Position numbers and translations under genes: made by a program | Assembly: GCA_034505955.1 (NCBI GenBank) | Contig: JAPDQK010000021.1 | Span: 1-64,000 of the forward strand | Reading direction: 5' to 3' | Origin: Zhuqueibacter pondensis | GTDB lineage: Bacteria; Zhuqueibacterota; Zhuqueibacteria; Zhuqueibacterales; Zhuqueibacteraceae | DNA length: 64,000 bases | Notes under the pieces: model-generated | The model's database searches: none | What the model was told of the DNA's origin: nothing | The model's input: only the letters and a program-made list of their open reading frames with translations | In this document: positions 34,110 through 41,455 of the stretch, in pieces | Position numbering within the stretch: position 1 is the first letter of the stretch | Layout: every line of letters begins with the position of its first letter

Positions 34110-35087
34110 TCACGAGCGCACAGCACGGACACAGAGGCTGTCGCCAATAGCGTAGGGATCGCAATGACCGAAGATGAAATGGACATACCACGCCCGCCCA
34201 GCGCTTTCCTTGTCCGAAGTCCAAATCCACCATTGCTTGCGGTCAAAGATCGGATCGAGGTACAACTCACCATATTGCCTCGGCTCCATGAGTGACATCG
34301 CTTCCTCTAAAGTTGGCAAGCGCCAATCGGTGTAGCCGCCAAATTTTTGGGCATTCAATTGTTGGATATAGGCTTCAGCGGCTTTAAAAGACATATAACT
34401 TTCCGAACCGCCTTGTTGCCAAGTCAAACCCGTGGCGTGGTCGATCACTAATTTCGCGCCGCGCCGTTCCGCGCGTTCGTATTGATGGCGAATCCCTTTC
34501 CCTGATTCATTCCAATATTTATTAAAAAAATCTTTCTGGCGCAGCATCCGCTGGACGGCTTCGACAGACAAAGGATCCACCCGCGTGTGGCGCAGTTGGA
34601 TGATGGTTGGACGAGGCGGCGTTGGCGCTGGTTTTGGCTCATCCTCAGGAGAAGCAGCAGGTTCTTGCGCCTCACGGCGGGGCGGCTCCAACTGCAACGC
34701 GGCAAGCAATTGCCGCAAACCTTGAGCCTCGTTGGAAAAGTCAATGTAGGCTAGGTGTGCCAAAATCGGCGGGAGCGGGATATCATCGATCAGGCACGGA
34801 ATAATGCGTTTGCGCAACGTGAGGGCATTGAACCATTCCAATTCCACCCAGTGCGAGTCTTTGGCCGCTTTTGACCAGACCAGCACGAGGATATTGCACC
34901 AACCCAGCGCGTCATTAATTTGTTTTGGCAAACTATCGCCCGGGCGAATGCCAGCATGATCCACCCACACCTCGGCGCCGGTATCTCGCAACACTTTTTC
35001 CAAGCGGTGCGTGAGCGCATTGTCTTCTGCCTCCCACGTATGGCTGATAAAAATGCGCGGTTTGTCCATTTTCGGCTCTTTTGCCAT
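34110..35087 (-). CDS. TIR-DUF1566 protein with DGR-type variable C-terminus
   Basis: 325 residues. Residues about 10-140 form a TIR domain (PRIFISHTWEAEDN, AEVWVDHAG, SHWVELEWFNAL with the putative catalytic Glu). A Pro-rich linker follows at about 145-165. From about 185 to the end is a DUF1566/C-type-lectin-like domain (ATGLTWQQGG, YTDWRLPTLEEAMSLM, WWIWTSDKES, AGRAW). The last 27 residues hold codons that vary in DGR fashion relative to 37524-39374. TIR domains often cleave NAD or signal in conflict systems; the lectin-like domain would be a changeable sensor. The gene is intact. Confidence 0.85.
   Translation of the reverse strand: MAKEPKMDKPRIFISHTWEAEDNALTHRLEKVLRDTGAEVWVDHAGIRPGDSLPKQINDALGWCNILVLVWSKAAKDSHWVELEWFNALTLRKRIIPCLIDDIPLPPILAHLAYIDFSNEAQGLRQLLAALQLEPPRREAQEPAASPEDEPKPAPTPPRPTIIQLRHTRVDPLSVEAVQRMLRQKDFFNKYWNESGKGIRHQYERAERRGAKLVIDHATGLTWQQGGSESYMSFKAAEAYIQQLNAQKFGGYTDWRLPTLEEAMSLMEPRQYGELYLDPIFDRKQWWIWTSDKESAGRAWYVHFIFGHCDPYAIGDSLCVRAVRS
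34131..34187 (-). repeat. Variable repeat 1 (DGR target core)
   Basis: 19 codons starting TAT GTC CAT TTC. Compared with 37545-37601, 10 codons differ, with 16 changed bases, all at codon positions 1 and 2. The 18 bases before it, AGCGCTGGGCGGGCGTGG, are identical in all three copies of the cassette. Confidence 0.8.
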
Positions 35088-35113
35088 CTGCTTCCGACGA
35101 AACCCATCTCAAT

Positions 35114-35329
35114 TTACACGACCCCCGCAGAATCCAAGACTTCTGCAGGATGGGAGAGCAAGTATTCACGCACCTCGAGATTCATGCGGTCTATTTCAGC
35201 CAAATAGCCTGATACCGAGAGCCGATAGTTGGCCGGGTTGGTTTCTTTCCGGCGGAGCTCTGCGACCTGTTTCTGCATGCGCGCGATGCGTTCGAGCGTC
35301 ACCTGCAATTCGCGATCATTTTGAATCAT
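35114..35329 (-). CDS. Small helical protein, probable antitoxin
   Basis: 71 residues from the ATG at 35329, overlapping the upstream nucleotidyltransferase-like stop by four bases. It is mostly helical (LQVTLERIARMQKQVAEL, then SGYLAEIDRMNLEVREYLL). Similar proteins commonly pair with toxin genes. The ATGA overlap supports a two-gene module with the protein before it. It lies 26 bp upstream of the TIR-DUF1566 gene and may be co-transcribed. Confidence 0.7.
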   Translation of the reverse strand: MIQNDRELQVTLERIARMQKQVAELRRKETNPANYRLSVSGYLAEIDRMNLEVREYLLSHPAEVLDSAGVV

Positions 35330-35763
35330 GATACAATCTCCACGATGCCACGTTTGTTGCCATCTCTCTTGATCTGCCAATCTTCAATGGCAGCCTGCTC
35401 ACCACCCAAAGCCGCAATTCGCCTGACCCAAAAAACGCTTGCACCAAAATACGACTGACACACGAGATGATCAAACAGAATTTTGGCCTCGCCTGACAGC
35501 GTGCCTGCATCAAAATCGTTTTCCATGATCATGAAAACATCAATATCGTTTGGCTCAAACTTTGAGGTTACAAAAGATCCAAATATGACGAAGTGCGCCA
35601 CTTTGCCGGTCGAGCAGGCAATTTTGTAAACATACTCAAGACGATGCGCCAGCCGTTGACGCTGCAAGGAGCCCTTGCCAAAATACTGAATGACCTCTGA
35701 AAGCGAGGCAGAGTAAACTCCAACAGGTAAATCGCCGTCGTCAGTGAAAGCCGGGAAATTCAT
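35326..35763 (-). CDS. Nucleotidyltransferase-like protein (MNT/DUF6932 type)
   Basis: 145 residues. IFGSFVTSKFEPNDIDVFMIM is the G-S...D-x-D nucleotidyltransferase motif of minimal (MNT-like) enzymes. The N-terminal MNFPAFTDDGDLPVGVYSAS matches small DUF6932-type proteins. These are often part of toxin-antitoxin or conflict modules, where they may modify a partner with AMP. It overlaps the small helical protein gene by four bases. Confidence 0.78.
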   Translation of the reverse strand: MNFPAFTDDGDLPVGVYSASLSEVIQYFGKGSLQRQRLAHRLEYVYKIACSTGKVAHFVIFGSFVTSKFEPNDIDVFMIMENDFDAGTLSGEAKILFDHLVCQSYFGASVFWVRRIAALGGEQAAIEDWQIKRDGNKRGIVEIVS

Positions 35764-35900
35764 TTTATCAGACCAAATTTGTCATGATCAAATCTAACAA
35801 TTTCATCTCCCTTTCGCAAAAGGATTTTTCGCCGTGTTCGCTCGCGTTCGTTCTGTTTGAAATAATCAAATGACTCAAATAACCAAAGACTCCGTGATTG

Positions 35901-36277
35901 TCACGAGCGCACGGCACGGATGGAGTACTCATCGCCGATGTCACCGTGATAGCAATAGCCATAGTCGAAATCGACAAACCACGCCCGCCCAGCGCTGTCC
36001 TTGTCCAATGAAATGGCGTTGGTCCATTCCAACAGAACCCAGCGTGAACCGGCTGCTGCTTGCGATAGATGAGCAGTAAAGTGTTACACCAGTTCAGCGC
36101 TTTGCTGATGCGCTCGGGTAAATTATCCCCGCCGCAAATGCCAGCATGATCCACCCACACCTCGGCGCCGGCGCTTTTCAACTCCTGCTCCAAGCGCCGT
36201 ACGAGGGGTTTGTCTTCCCACGCGTGGCTGATAAAAATGCGCGGGGTATCAGTTTTGGGCGCTTTGGCCAACTTCAT
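35901..36277 (-). pseudogene. TIR-DUF1566 copy, internally deleted and frameshifted
   Basis: It starts like the intact TIR gene (PRIFISHAWEDKPLVRRLEQ, AEVWVDHAGICGGDNLP) up to LLLIYRKQ. Another frame then continues with AAGSRWVLLEWTNAIS and joins directly to LDKDSAGRAWFVDF and a complete variable cassette, ending RAVRS at the TGA at 35901-35903. So the second half of TIR and the first half of DUF1566 are deleted, and one base is off at about 36060. It cannot make a working protein of this type as it stands. Confidence 0.78.
35922..35978 (-). repeat. Variable repeat 2 (diverged DGR-type core)
   Basis: 19 codons from TTT GTC GAT TTC to TCC, in the same place relative to AGCGCTGGGCGGGCGTGG as the other two cores. 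It differs from them at codon third positions too, so it comes from another template or is older. Its 3' flank lacks the GAA-loop hairpin. Confidence 0.6.
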
Positions 36278-36674
36278 CCTCCGGATACTCGATCATCATC
36301 GCCATCAATCGCTCTTTGGCGTGGCGCAATTCACGGCCGGTTTCCTTCACCACGACCACCGGCAGGCGCTGCGCTTTCAGTTTACTCAATACGGCCGGAA
36401 GTTTTTTCTGCGGAAACCCTCAGGCCTCGGCAAAACCGCGCCAATTTTGGTTGAGCGCCAGACCTGTGGCTTGTTGCAAAACCACTGCCTGCCAGCCGTA
36501 GGCTTCATAATAGCTGCCGATTTGAATCAGACAAAGGTGATGGGGAAACGTGCGCAGCAGCCAGCGAATTTGCTGCCGCAAGAAGCGGACACGGCGCAAC
36601 GGCTGATCCAATCTAACAATTTTATGTTTTTTTCGCAAAAAGAATTTTTGCAAGCATGGGAAGAAGCATTTCAA
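36249..36674 (-). pseudogene. MutS-domain-I-like protein with an in-frame TGA
   Basis: One frame reads RTFPHHLCLIQIGSYYEAYG, typical of the mismatch-binding domain I of MutS (normally ...LFQMGDFYEAF). It then reads GLALNQNWRGFAEA, a TGA at 36420-36422, and continues GFPQKKLPAVLSKLKAQRLP, VVVVKETGRELR. No other MutS domain is present. Stand-alone MutS-I-like proteins are known as accessory genes near some DGRs, which fits the neighbours. The N-terminal extension is atypical, so the true start is unclear. Confidence 0.65.
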
Positions 36675-36765
36675 CGACGACTTGACTTTTTGCTCAAACC
36701 TGATTAACTTTGACTGTAAATTTTCTTATTCCCATTTTTCAACGTGGACTTTCACAAGGTGAACT

Positions 36766-37098
36766 ATGCAACTGGAAGACTATTTTGACTTTCTCTCACC
36801 CGATGACATTCGCATCAAGGGGCACCGGATCGGCATCGATGATGTGCTCAAATACTATTTGGAAGGATACACGCCGGAAGAGATCGCCGTCCATCTTCCT
36901 TCCCTGAGCCTGGAAAAGATTTACGCCACCATCACTTACTATCACCACAAACGCGCCGAAGTGGATGCCTATCTCGCGCGTCTGGCAGCCTGGCGGGAAC
37001 AACGGTATCAGGAATGGCTGGCTAATCCCTCGCCTGTCGTCCAACGCCTGCGCGCTCTAAAAGCGGCACGTCAAAAACAGTTGAGCGAAACAAAATGA
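36766..37098 (+). CDS. DUF433-family antitoxin
   Basis: 110 residues. IRIKGHRIGIDDVLKYYLEGYTPEEIAVHLPSLSLEKIYATITYYH is the DUF433 helix-turn-helix core, usually partnered with a DUF5615 PIN-like toxin. It overlaps the following toxin start by four bases (ATGA). A GGTGA precedes the ATG. Confidence 0.88.
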   Translation: MQLEDYFDFLSPDDIRIKGHRIGIDDVLKYYLEGYTPEEIAVHLPSLSLEKIYATITYYHHKRAEVDAYLARLAAWREQRYQEWLANPSPVVQRLRALKAARQKQLSETK

Positions 37099-37454
37099 AG
37101 ATCCGTTTCTTGTTGGATGAAAACGTGTCGCCAAGAGTGAAGGCGGCTTTGCTTCATCTGAATCCCAATATTGATGTCTTACGGGTTGGCGACCCAAGCA
37201 CACCACCCTAAGGCACACCGGACCCCGAGATGTTGCTTTTTGTAGAACTTTCCCAAAGAATGTTGATTACTTTTAACCGCATCAGCATGCCAGAACATCT
37301 CAAAGCCCATTGGGCGGCTGGCGGACATATTTGCGGATTATTTTGGGTTCGTCCAGAGACCTCCATTGGCCAGTTAGCGAAGGAACTTTATATGTTTTGG
37401 GAGGCTAGCGAAGCCGAAGAATGGGTCGATCGAACAGGTTGGATTCCGTTCTAA
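37095..37454 (+). pseudogene. DUF5615 PIN-like toxin with an in-frame stop
   Basis: The frame from 37095 reads MKIRFLLDENVSPRVKAALL, then VLRVGDPSTPP, a TAA at 37209-37211, then GTPDPEMLLFVELSQRML and on to WIPF. The family normally has PPLGTPDPE, so a Leu codon has become a stop. The antitoxin partner upstream is intact. The 3' end touches the conserved hairpin flank of variable repeat 3. Confidence 0.82.
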
Positions 37455-37464
37455 AAAATTTTCG

Positions 37465-37479
37465 ACCCGCTTCGCGGGT
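37465..37479 (-). promoter_or_regulatory. Hairpin downstream of variable cassette 3
   Basis: ACCCGC-GAA-GCGGGT on the minus strand, 44 bp past the STAND gene stop. The whole flank from 37454 to 37526 matches 34041-34112 almost base for base (one indel, one substitution), unlike the rest of the two genes. Confidence 0.6.
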
Positions 37480-37523
37480 ATAAAAAAAGAATCAAAAAAA
37501 ACAAAGAATCAAATAATCGATTG

Positions 37524-39374
37524 TCACGGACGCACAGCACGGACATAGTTGCTGCTGCCAATATCGCTGGGATCGCAATCACCGTTGTCGAAACCGACAC
37601 ACCACGCCCGCCCAGCGCTTTCTTTGTCCGAAGTCCAGATCCACCTCTGTTCGTGATCAAACACCGGATCGATATACAACTCGCCATGTTTCCTCGGCTC
37701 CATGAGTGACATGGCTTCTTCCAAAGTTGGCAAACGCCAATCCTCGTAGCCGGCAAAACGTTGCTTGTTCAAGTCACGAATGTACTTTTCAGCATTAGTA
37801 TAAGTCATATAATTTGGCGATCCGGCTTGCTGCCACGTAAGACCGGTGGCCAAATCCAGGACGAGCGTTTGCTGATGGCGAACATACGGCACATAAGCGT
37901 GCGAAATTCCTCTTCCGCTTTTGTTCTTGAATGAATCAAAAAAGCCAAAATGTTTGATCATTTCTTCCGCTTGTTCGTAAGACACGTCTTTCGGCTTGTG
38001 ACGCAATGAAAGAGATGGCGTGCCGGTAATCTCAGCCAGCCCGAGTAAATCAACATTTGACAGGTCGAGTGGTTTTGGTTTATTGGCCTGCACGATCTCC
38101 CACAAGAACCGCTTCATCTGGTCGGTCCAAGTCAATGCCGGCCGCTCCGTCACCGGTATAGCAAGAAAGCGCTTGACAAACAAATACTCCATAATCGAGC
38201 GATGGGCGAATTTGAAATTGTCTTCGGCGTCTCGGTTGAGCAAGGAGCGGCCGGTGAGTTTCCAGCCTTCGAGCTTGATTCCAAACCCCCGTGCGAGCGG
38301 TTCAATCGCTTCAAATGGCAAACGCTCACTACCTTCGGCCCTCCGCAGCGTAAACAGTCCAATCGCCAGACGCTCGCAAAATTCTCTCAGCGGCTCCTTG
38401 CGCAAAACACCTACTCTACCCACCTCGCGCTGCAGCCATGCTTCCACCATCTCTTCATACAATTGAAACGAGTAGGCAAACTCGCATCGGCTGGCGAGCA
38501 AGTCATCAATATATGCCAGCAACATCGGTCGGGCCGTCAATTGCTGAATTTGGCTCGCCACTTTAAGCGCCTGCCGGCGTTTGCGCCAGCGCCAAAATCG
38601 ATAACGCAAGCGCAAATATTTTTTCACTTGGCCGTCATCAAACGGCGAGAGATAAAGCTTGTGAAAAAAGTACTCACCCGCTTCCTTAGGTCCAATGGTG
38701 CCCAATTTGACCACGCCCGTTCGGCCCGGCTCTTATGCGGCGCGCGGGAAAAACTGAGTGCGGCAGGTGATGAGCACGCGGCGAAACTCGCGGGTCATGT
38801 CACACAAATCCAGCACCCGCTGGCGGTGGTCGACGATGGCGAGAGTGTCTTCGTCCAACGCATCGAGAAAGAGCACGGTGTCGGATTTTGCGGCAACGGC
38901 TTTGATGCGCTCATCGGCATCTTTGATGCCCAGCGGGATCACTTGCAAATGAAACGGCTTGCGCCAACGGCGCAGGTAACGGGCTAGTAATTCAACAGGA
39001 AGGCGGTTTTGCCCATGCCGGAGTCCGCAAGCAGGAGCAGATATTTGAACTCGGTGACTTGGTTGAGCAAACGGTCGATGGCGGAAAACAAATCTTCGCG
39101 CGAGGCATAGACTTCACGAATTTCCAGAGCATGGGCGGGGTCAACGCTTTGACAATACGGCCGAATATAATAGCGCATGGCGCGTTCGATGTCTTCCGGC
39201 GTGTACAACGTCGCGCCGAGGCGCTGGCGCAACGCGGCGGTCATAGCATTGTTTGAGCTTCGCCAGCAAGCCCAGCAGGCCTCCACCGCCGAGGATGCTC
39301 AAAATGGCATCAAGATGATCGAGCCAGGTTTTGGGATCGAAGAGGAGATTGGTGAGGGTGGTATCAGGCGGCAT
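37524..39374 (-). pseudogene. NACHT/STAND NTPase-DUF1566 gene with three lesions
   Basis: Pieces in three frames form one gene. The N-terminus reads LDAILSILGGGGLLGLLAKLK. A frameshift at about 39225-39235 follows. Then come QRLGATLYTPEDIERAM and Walker A LLLADSGMGKTAFLLNY. A one-base loss at about 38985 follows. Next are Walker B TVLFLDALDED and LITCRTQFFPRAA, then a TAA at 38733-38735. The remaining 396 residues are open and carry winged-helix-like sequence (FAHRSIMEYLFVKRFL) and a DUF1566 domain (ATGLTWQQAG, EDWRLPTLEEAM, WIWTSDKES) with a variable cassette. STAND NTPases are switch proteins in immunity and signalling. The open 3' part could still be expressed, but the NTPase is broken unless the lesions are assembly errors. 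Confidence 0.75.
37545..37601 (-). repeat. Variable repeat 3 (DGR target core)
   Basis: 19 codons from TGT GTC GGT TTC to AGC AAC TAT. All codon third positions equal those of variable repeat 1, while positions 1 and 2 differ in ten codons. The variable codons all end in C or T, as expected if the template codons are AAC or AAT. Confidence 0.8.
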
Positions 39375-39648
39375 AATAATTCAGGTTAAGTGGTTAGTAC
39401 TACGTTAAGTCGTAAGCCCACCCCCTACGGGCGTAGCCTTTCATGTCACCCTGGAAGGCTACGCCCGTAGGGGTCTTTTTAAGCATTGGCGAGGATGTCA
39501 TGCTGAAAAAGATTCCCTGGCCTGCGGCAGGGCAGGCTTACAGAATGACAGCAAATGGGGATGTAATGAGCAACTTAACGTTGCTTAACTGGCAAACCAG
39601 CCAACCGGAAGACGGGCAAACGGGTTAACGGGCAAGCCGGCAAACCCC
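39375..39648. repeat. Intergenic repeats (families A and C)
   Basis: Two facing mini-palindromes, CCCTACGGGCGTAGCC (39423-39438) and GGCTACGCCCGTAGGG (39457-39472), form a larger inverted repeat. A family C element follows at 39496-39550 (TGTCATGCTG to CAGAATGACA). No gene. Confidence 0.7.
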
Positions 39649-40827
39649 TTACACCAGTGGCACCAGCGGCCCCATGTCGAACAAAAATCTTTCGATATGC
39701 TCCGGCGTGATGTGATCGCGGCCGGTCATGCTGCGGCCGAATTGCAACACCATTTGATGGCCAAAGGTGTAGCGCAGCTCGCGAATGTCGTCGGAGGTTA
39801 AACCGCCGGAAATGACCGGCAGAGATTTTTTCAGGCCGAACCAATTTTGGTCGAAGCGCTCCGGATTCCGCGTGGTGAAATGCTCGGCGAGCAGATTGCT
39901 GTGCAGTTGCACGACTTGCGCATGGGTTTCGATCATATCGCCGGTAATCGAGCCGATCTCGATCAAATCCGCGCCGGCCAATCGCGCCAGCTTGCCAAGC
40001 GTGGTCATGGAGATGCCGTGGCGTTTGTTGCGGGCCGCAGCGCCATGCGAGGTGCGGTCGGCGTAAATGATCAGTTCGGGGAATTCATTGCGCAGTATTT
40101 GCAGGGCGCTGAAGCCGCAGGTGGCAAAATCGATCACTACGCCGCGGCAGCCGGCCTGCATCGCGAAACGTGTACGTTTTAGCACGATGTCCCCCGGCCC
40201 GGTGACGTTGGGGAAATAGAGTTTGGGCAATTCCGATTTTTGCGCGGCTTCGCGTGTCAATGCCAGCACCGCTTTCACACGCTGCTCGAAGCGATTGTTG
40301 GGCAGGTCGGTCAATTGATGGCTGTCGCGCACCATGTCGCAGCCACCCATGAGCGCGGCAAAGGCTTTTTTCTTGTAGGTCTCCAAATCCATGCCGACTT
40401 CCGGCGCGATCAAGGCCGAGACCAGCGGCCGTTCGGGCTCTCCCAAAAGCTTGTGGAGATTGTCGCTGCCGTGCGCCGGGCCGCGAAAACTCTTTACCCA
40501 CCATTCGGGAAAGCGAATGTCCAGCAAGCGCAAATTGGCGATATTGGTGAGACCGAATATTCTGCCGGCGACAACGGAGAGCACTTGCGGAATATTGCCC
40601 GGCTCAAAGTGCTCCGCGGGATAGGCCACTTTGACGTTGTTGCCAGTAATCGCATAAGCGCGGGCAGCCAACGCTTCGCGATTCGCACCGATGCTGGCAT
40701 CAATGGCGGCTTTGCTGCACAATTCTTCCGTCACCGATTCCAACGTTTTGCCGTTCGCCGGCTCGAGATGATAGCTGCATAACAAATCGGTGGGTTGGGG
40801 CTGGTAAGCTTTGTCGATATAGGGCAT
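39649..40827 (-). CDS. RuBisCO-like protein (form IV)
   Basis: 392 residues aligning to the RuBisCO large subunit over its length: DLLCSYHLEPANG at the N-terminus, then SALIAPEVGMD, HGISMTTLGKLARLAGAD and PVISGGLTSDD. Catalytic sites differ. The segment normally GGLDFTKDDE, with the carbamylated Lys, reads GGCDMVRDSH. The loop-6 Lys and phosphate-binding glycines (GGxxG, here QFGRSMTG) are also altered. CO2 fixation is therefore unlikely. Known RLPs act as enolases or isomerases in methionine salvage or related routes; no such gene is nearby. AAGGAACG serves as ribosome site. Confidence 0.88.
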   Translation of the reverse strand: MPYIDKAYQPQPTDLLCSYHLEPANGKTLESVTEELCSKAAIDASIGANREALAARAYAITGNNVKVAYPAEHFEPGNIPQVLSVVAGRIFGLTNIANLRLLDIRFPEWWVKSFRGPAHGSDNLHKLLGEPERPLVSALIAPEVGMDLETYKKKAFAALMGGCDMVRDSHQLTDLPNNRFEQRVKAVLALTREAAQKSELPKLYFPNVTGPGDIVLKRTRFAMQAGCRGVVIDFATCGFSALQILRNEFPELIIYADRTSHGAAARNKRHGISMTTLGKLARLAGADLIEIGSITGDMIETHAQVVQLHSNLLAEHFTTRNPERFDQNWFGLKKSLPVISGGLTSDDIRELRYTFGHQMVLQFGRSMTGRDHITPEHIERFLFDMGPLVPLV

Positions 40828-41455
40828 GGTCGCGTTCCTTTTCCGAGTGATCAGTTTTTATTGGTTTTCAAGACAAAAGAAATATCGCAAAAATTCGGAC
40901 AAATGTCAACACGAGATTTGGGAGTGGAGGAATGCAACTTATCGGATGGAATGAATAGTCCCCATGAATGTCATCCTGTAAATACTGCATCCGAGGAATC
41001 TTCGAAAGTATGTGGAACTGTGCTCATGTTGGTGAAGATGCATACGCGCATGACAGGGTTAGGTTGACCGAGGTTCACTTATGCGACTAAACCCTGTGCC
41101 TACGGCAGAGCAGGCTCAGAAAAAATCTGACCGTTTTCTTGTCAATTTTTTGAACACGGATTTTACGGATTGGACGGCTATGCCCGTAGAGATTGACACG
41201 GATAAGGCAAAAATAAAAAATCCGTGAAAATCCGTGTGATCCGCGTCATCTTACAGACGCAGTCCGTGTTCAAGGCTTTCTTTTGGGTTGCGGCCTGCGG
41301 CTGTAGGCTTGTCCGCGTTGGGGTATATGATCCACCAATCACCGGGAATTACGGAACGTGGTGCACCGCGCAAGTGACCAAAAAGTGCTTGCTTATCGCC
41401 ATCGAATTTGTATCTTTTTTCAAGAAGACTCACCAAAACCAAAGGGACTCAAATC
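40828..41455. other. Intergenic region with repeats
   Basis: 628 bp between divergent genes, so it holds promoters for both. It contains a family C remnant (from about 40969), and an AACACGGATTTT/AAAATCCGTGT inverted pair (41153 and 41226). The TTGCGGCCTGCGGCTGTAGG stretch shared with 31576-31613 is also here. A minus-strand 63-codon frame (41251-41442) is not convincing. Confidence 0.5.

Noticed and set aside
36420..37211. Reassigned stop codons to explain interrupted frames
   Set aside because: Both TGA and TAA occur among the interruptions and frameshifts are mixed in, while long core genes use the standard code without problems.
34041..37601. Treating the two similar DUF1566 tails as plain gene duplication
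   Set aside because: Duplication alone does not explain 16 changes all at codon positions 1 and 2 with unchanged third bases and nearly identical flanks.
34110..39374. A DGR reverse transcriptase hidden in this region
   Set aside because: None of the translations I read here shows an RT palm motif (xxDD with flanking domains); the sense genes account for the space.
41251..41442. 63-codon minus-strand frame before the thiolase
   Set aside because: It overlaps the thiolase ribosome site and runs into repeat DNA. No family match is recognisable, although the FGHLRGAPRSVIPGDWW segment looks protein-like and may be a gene remnant.
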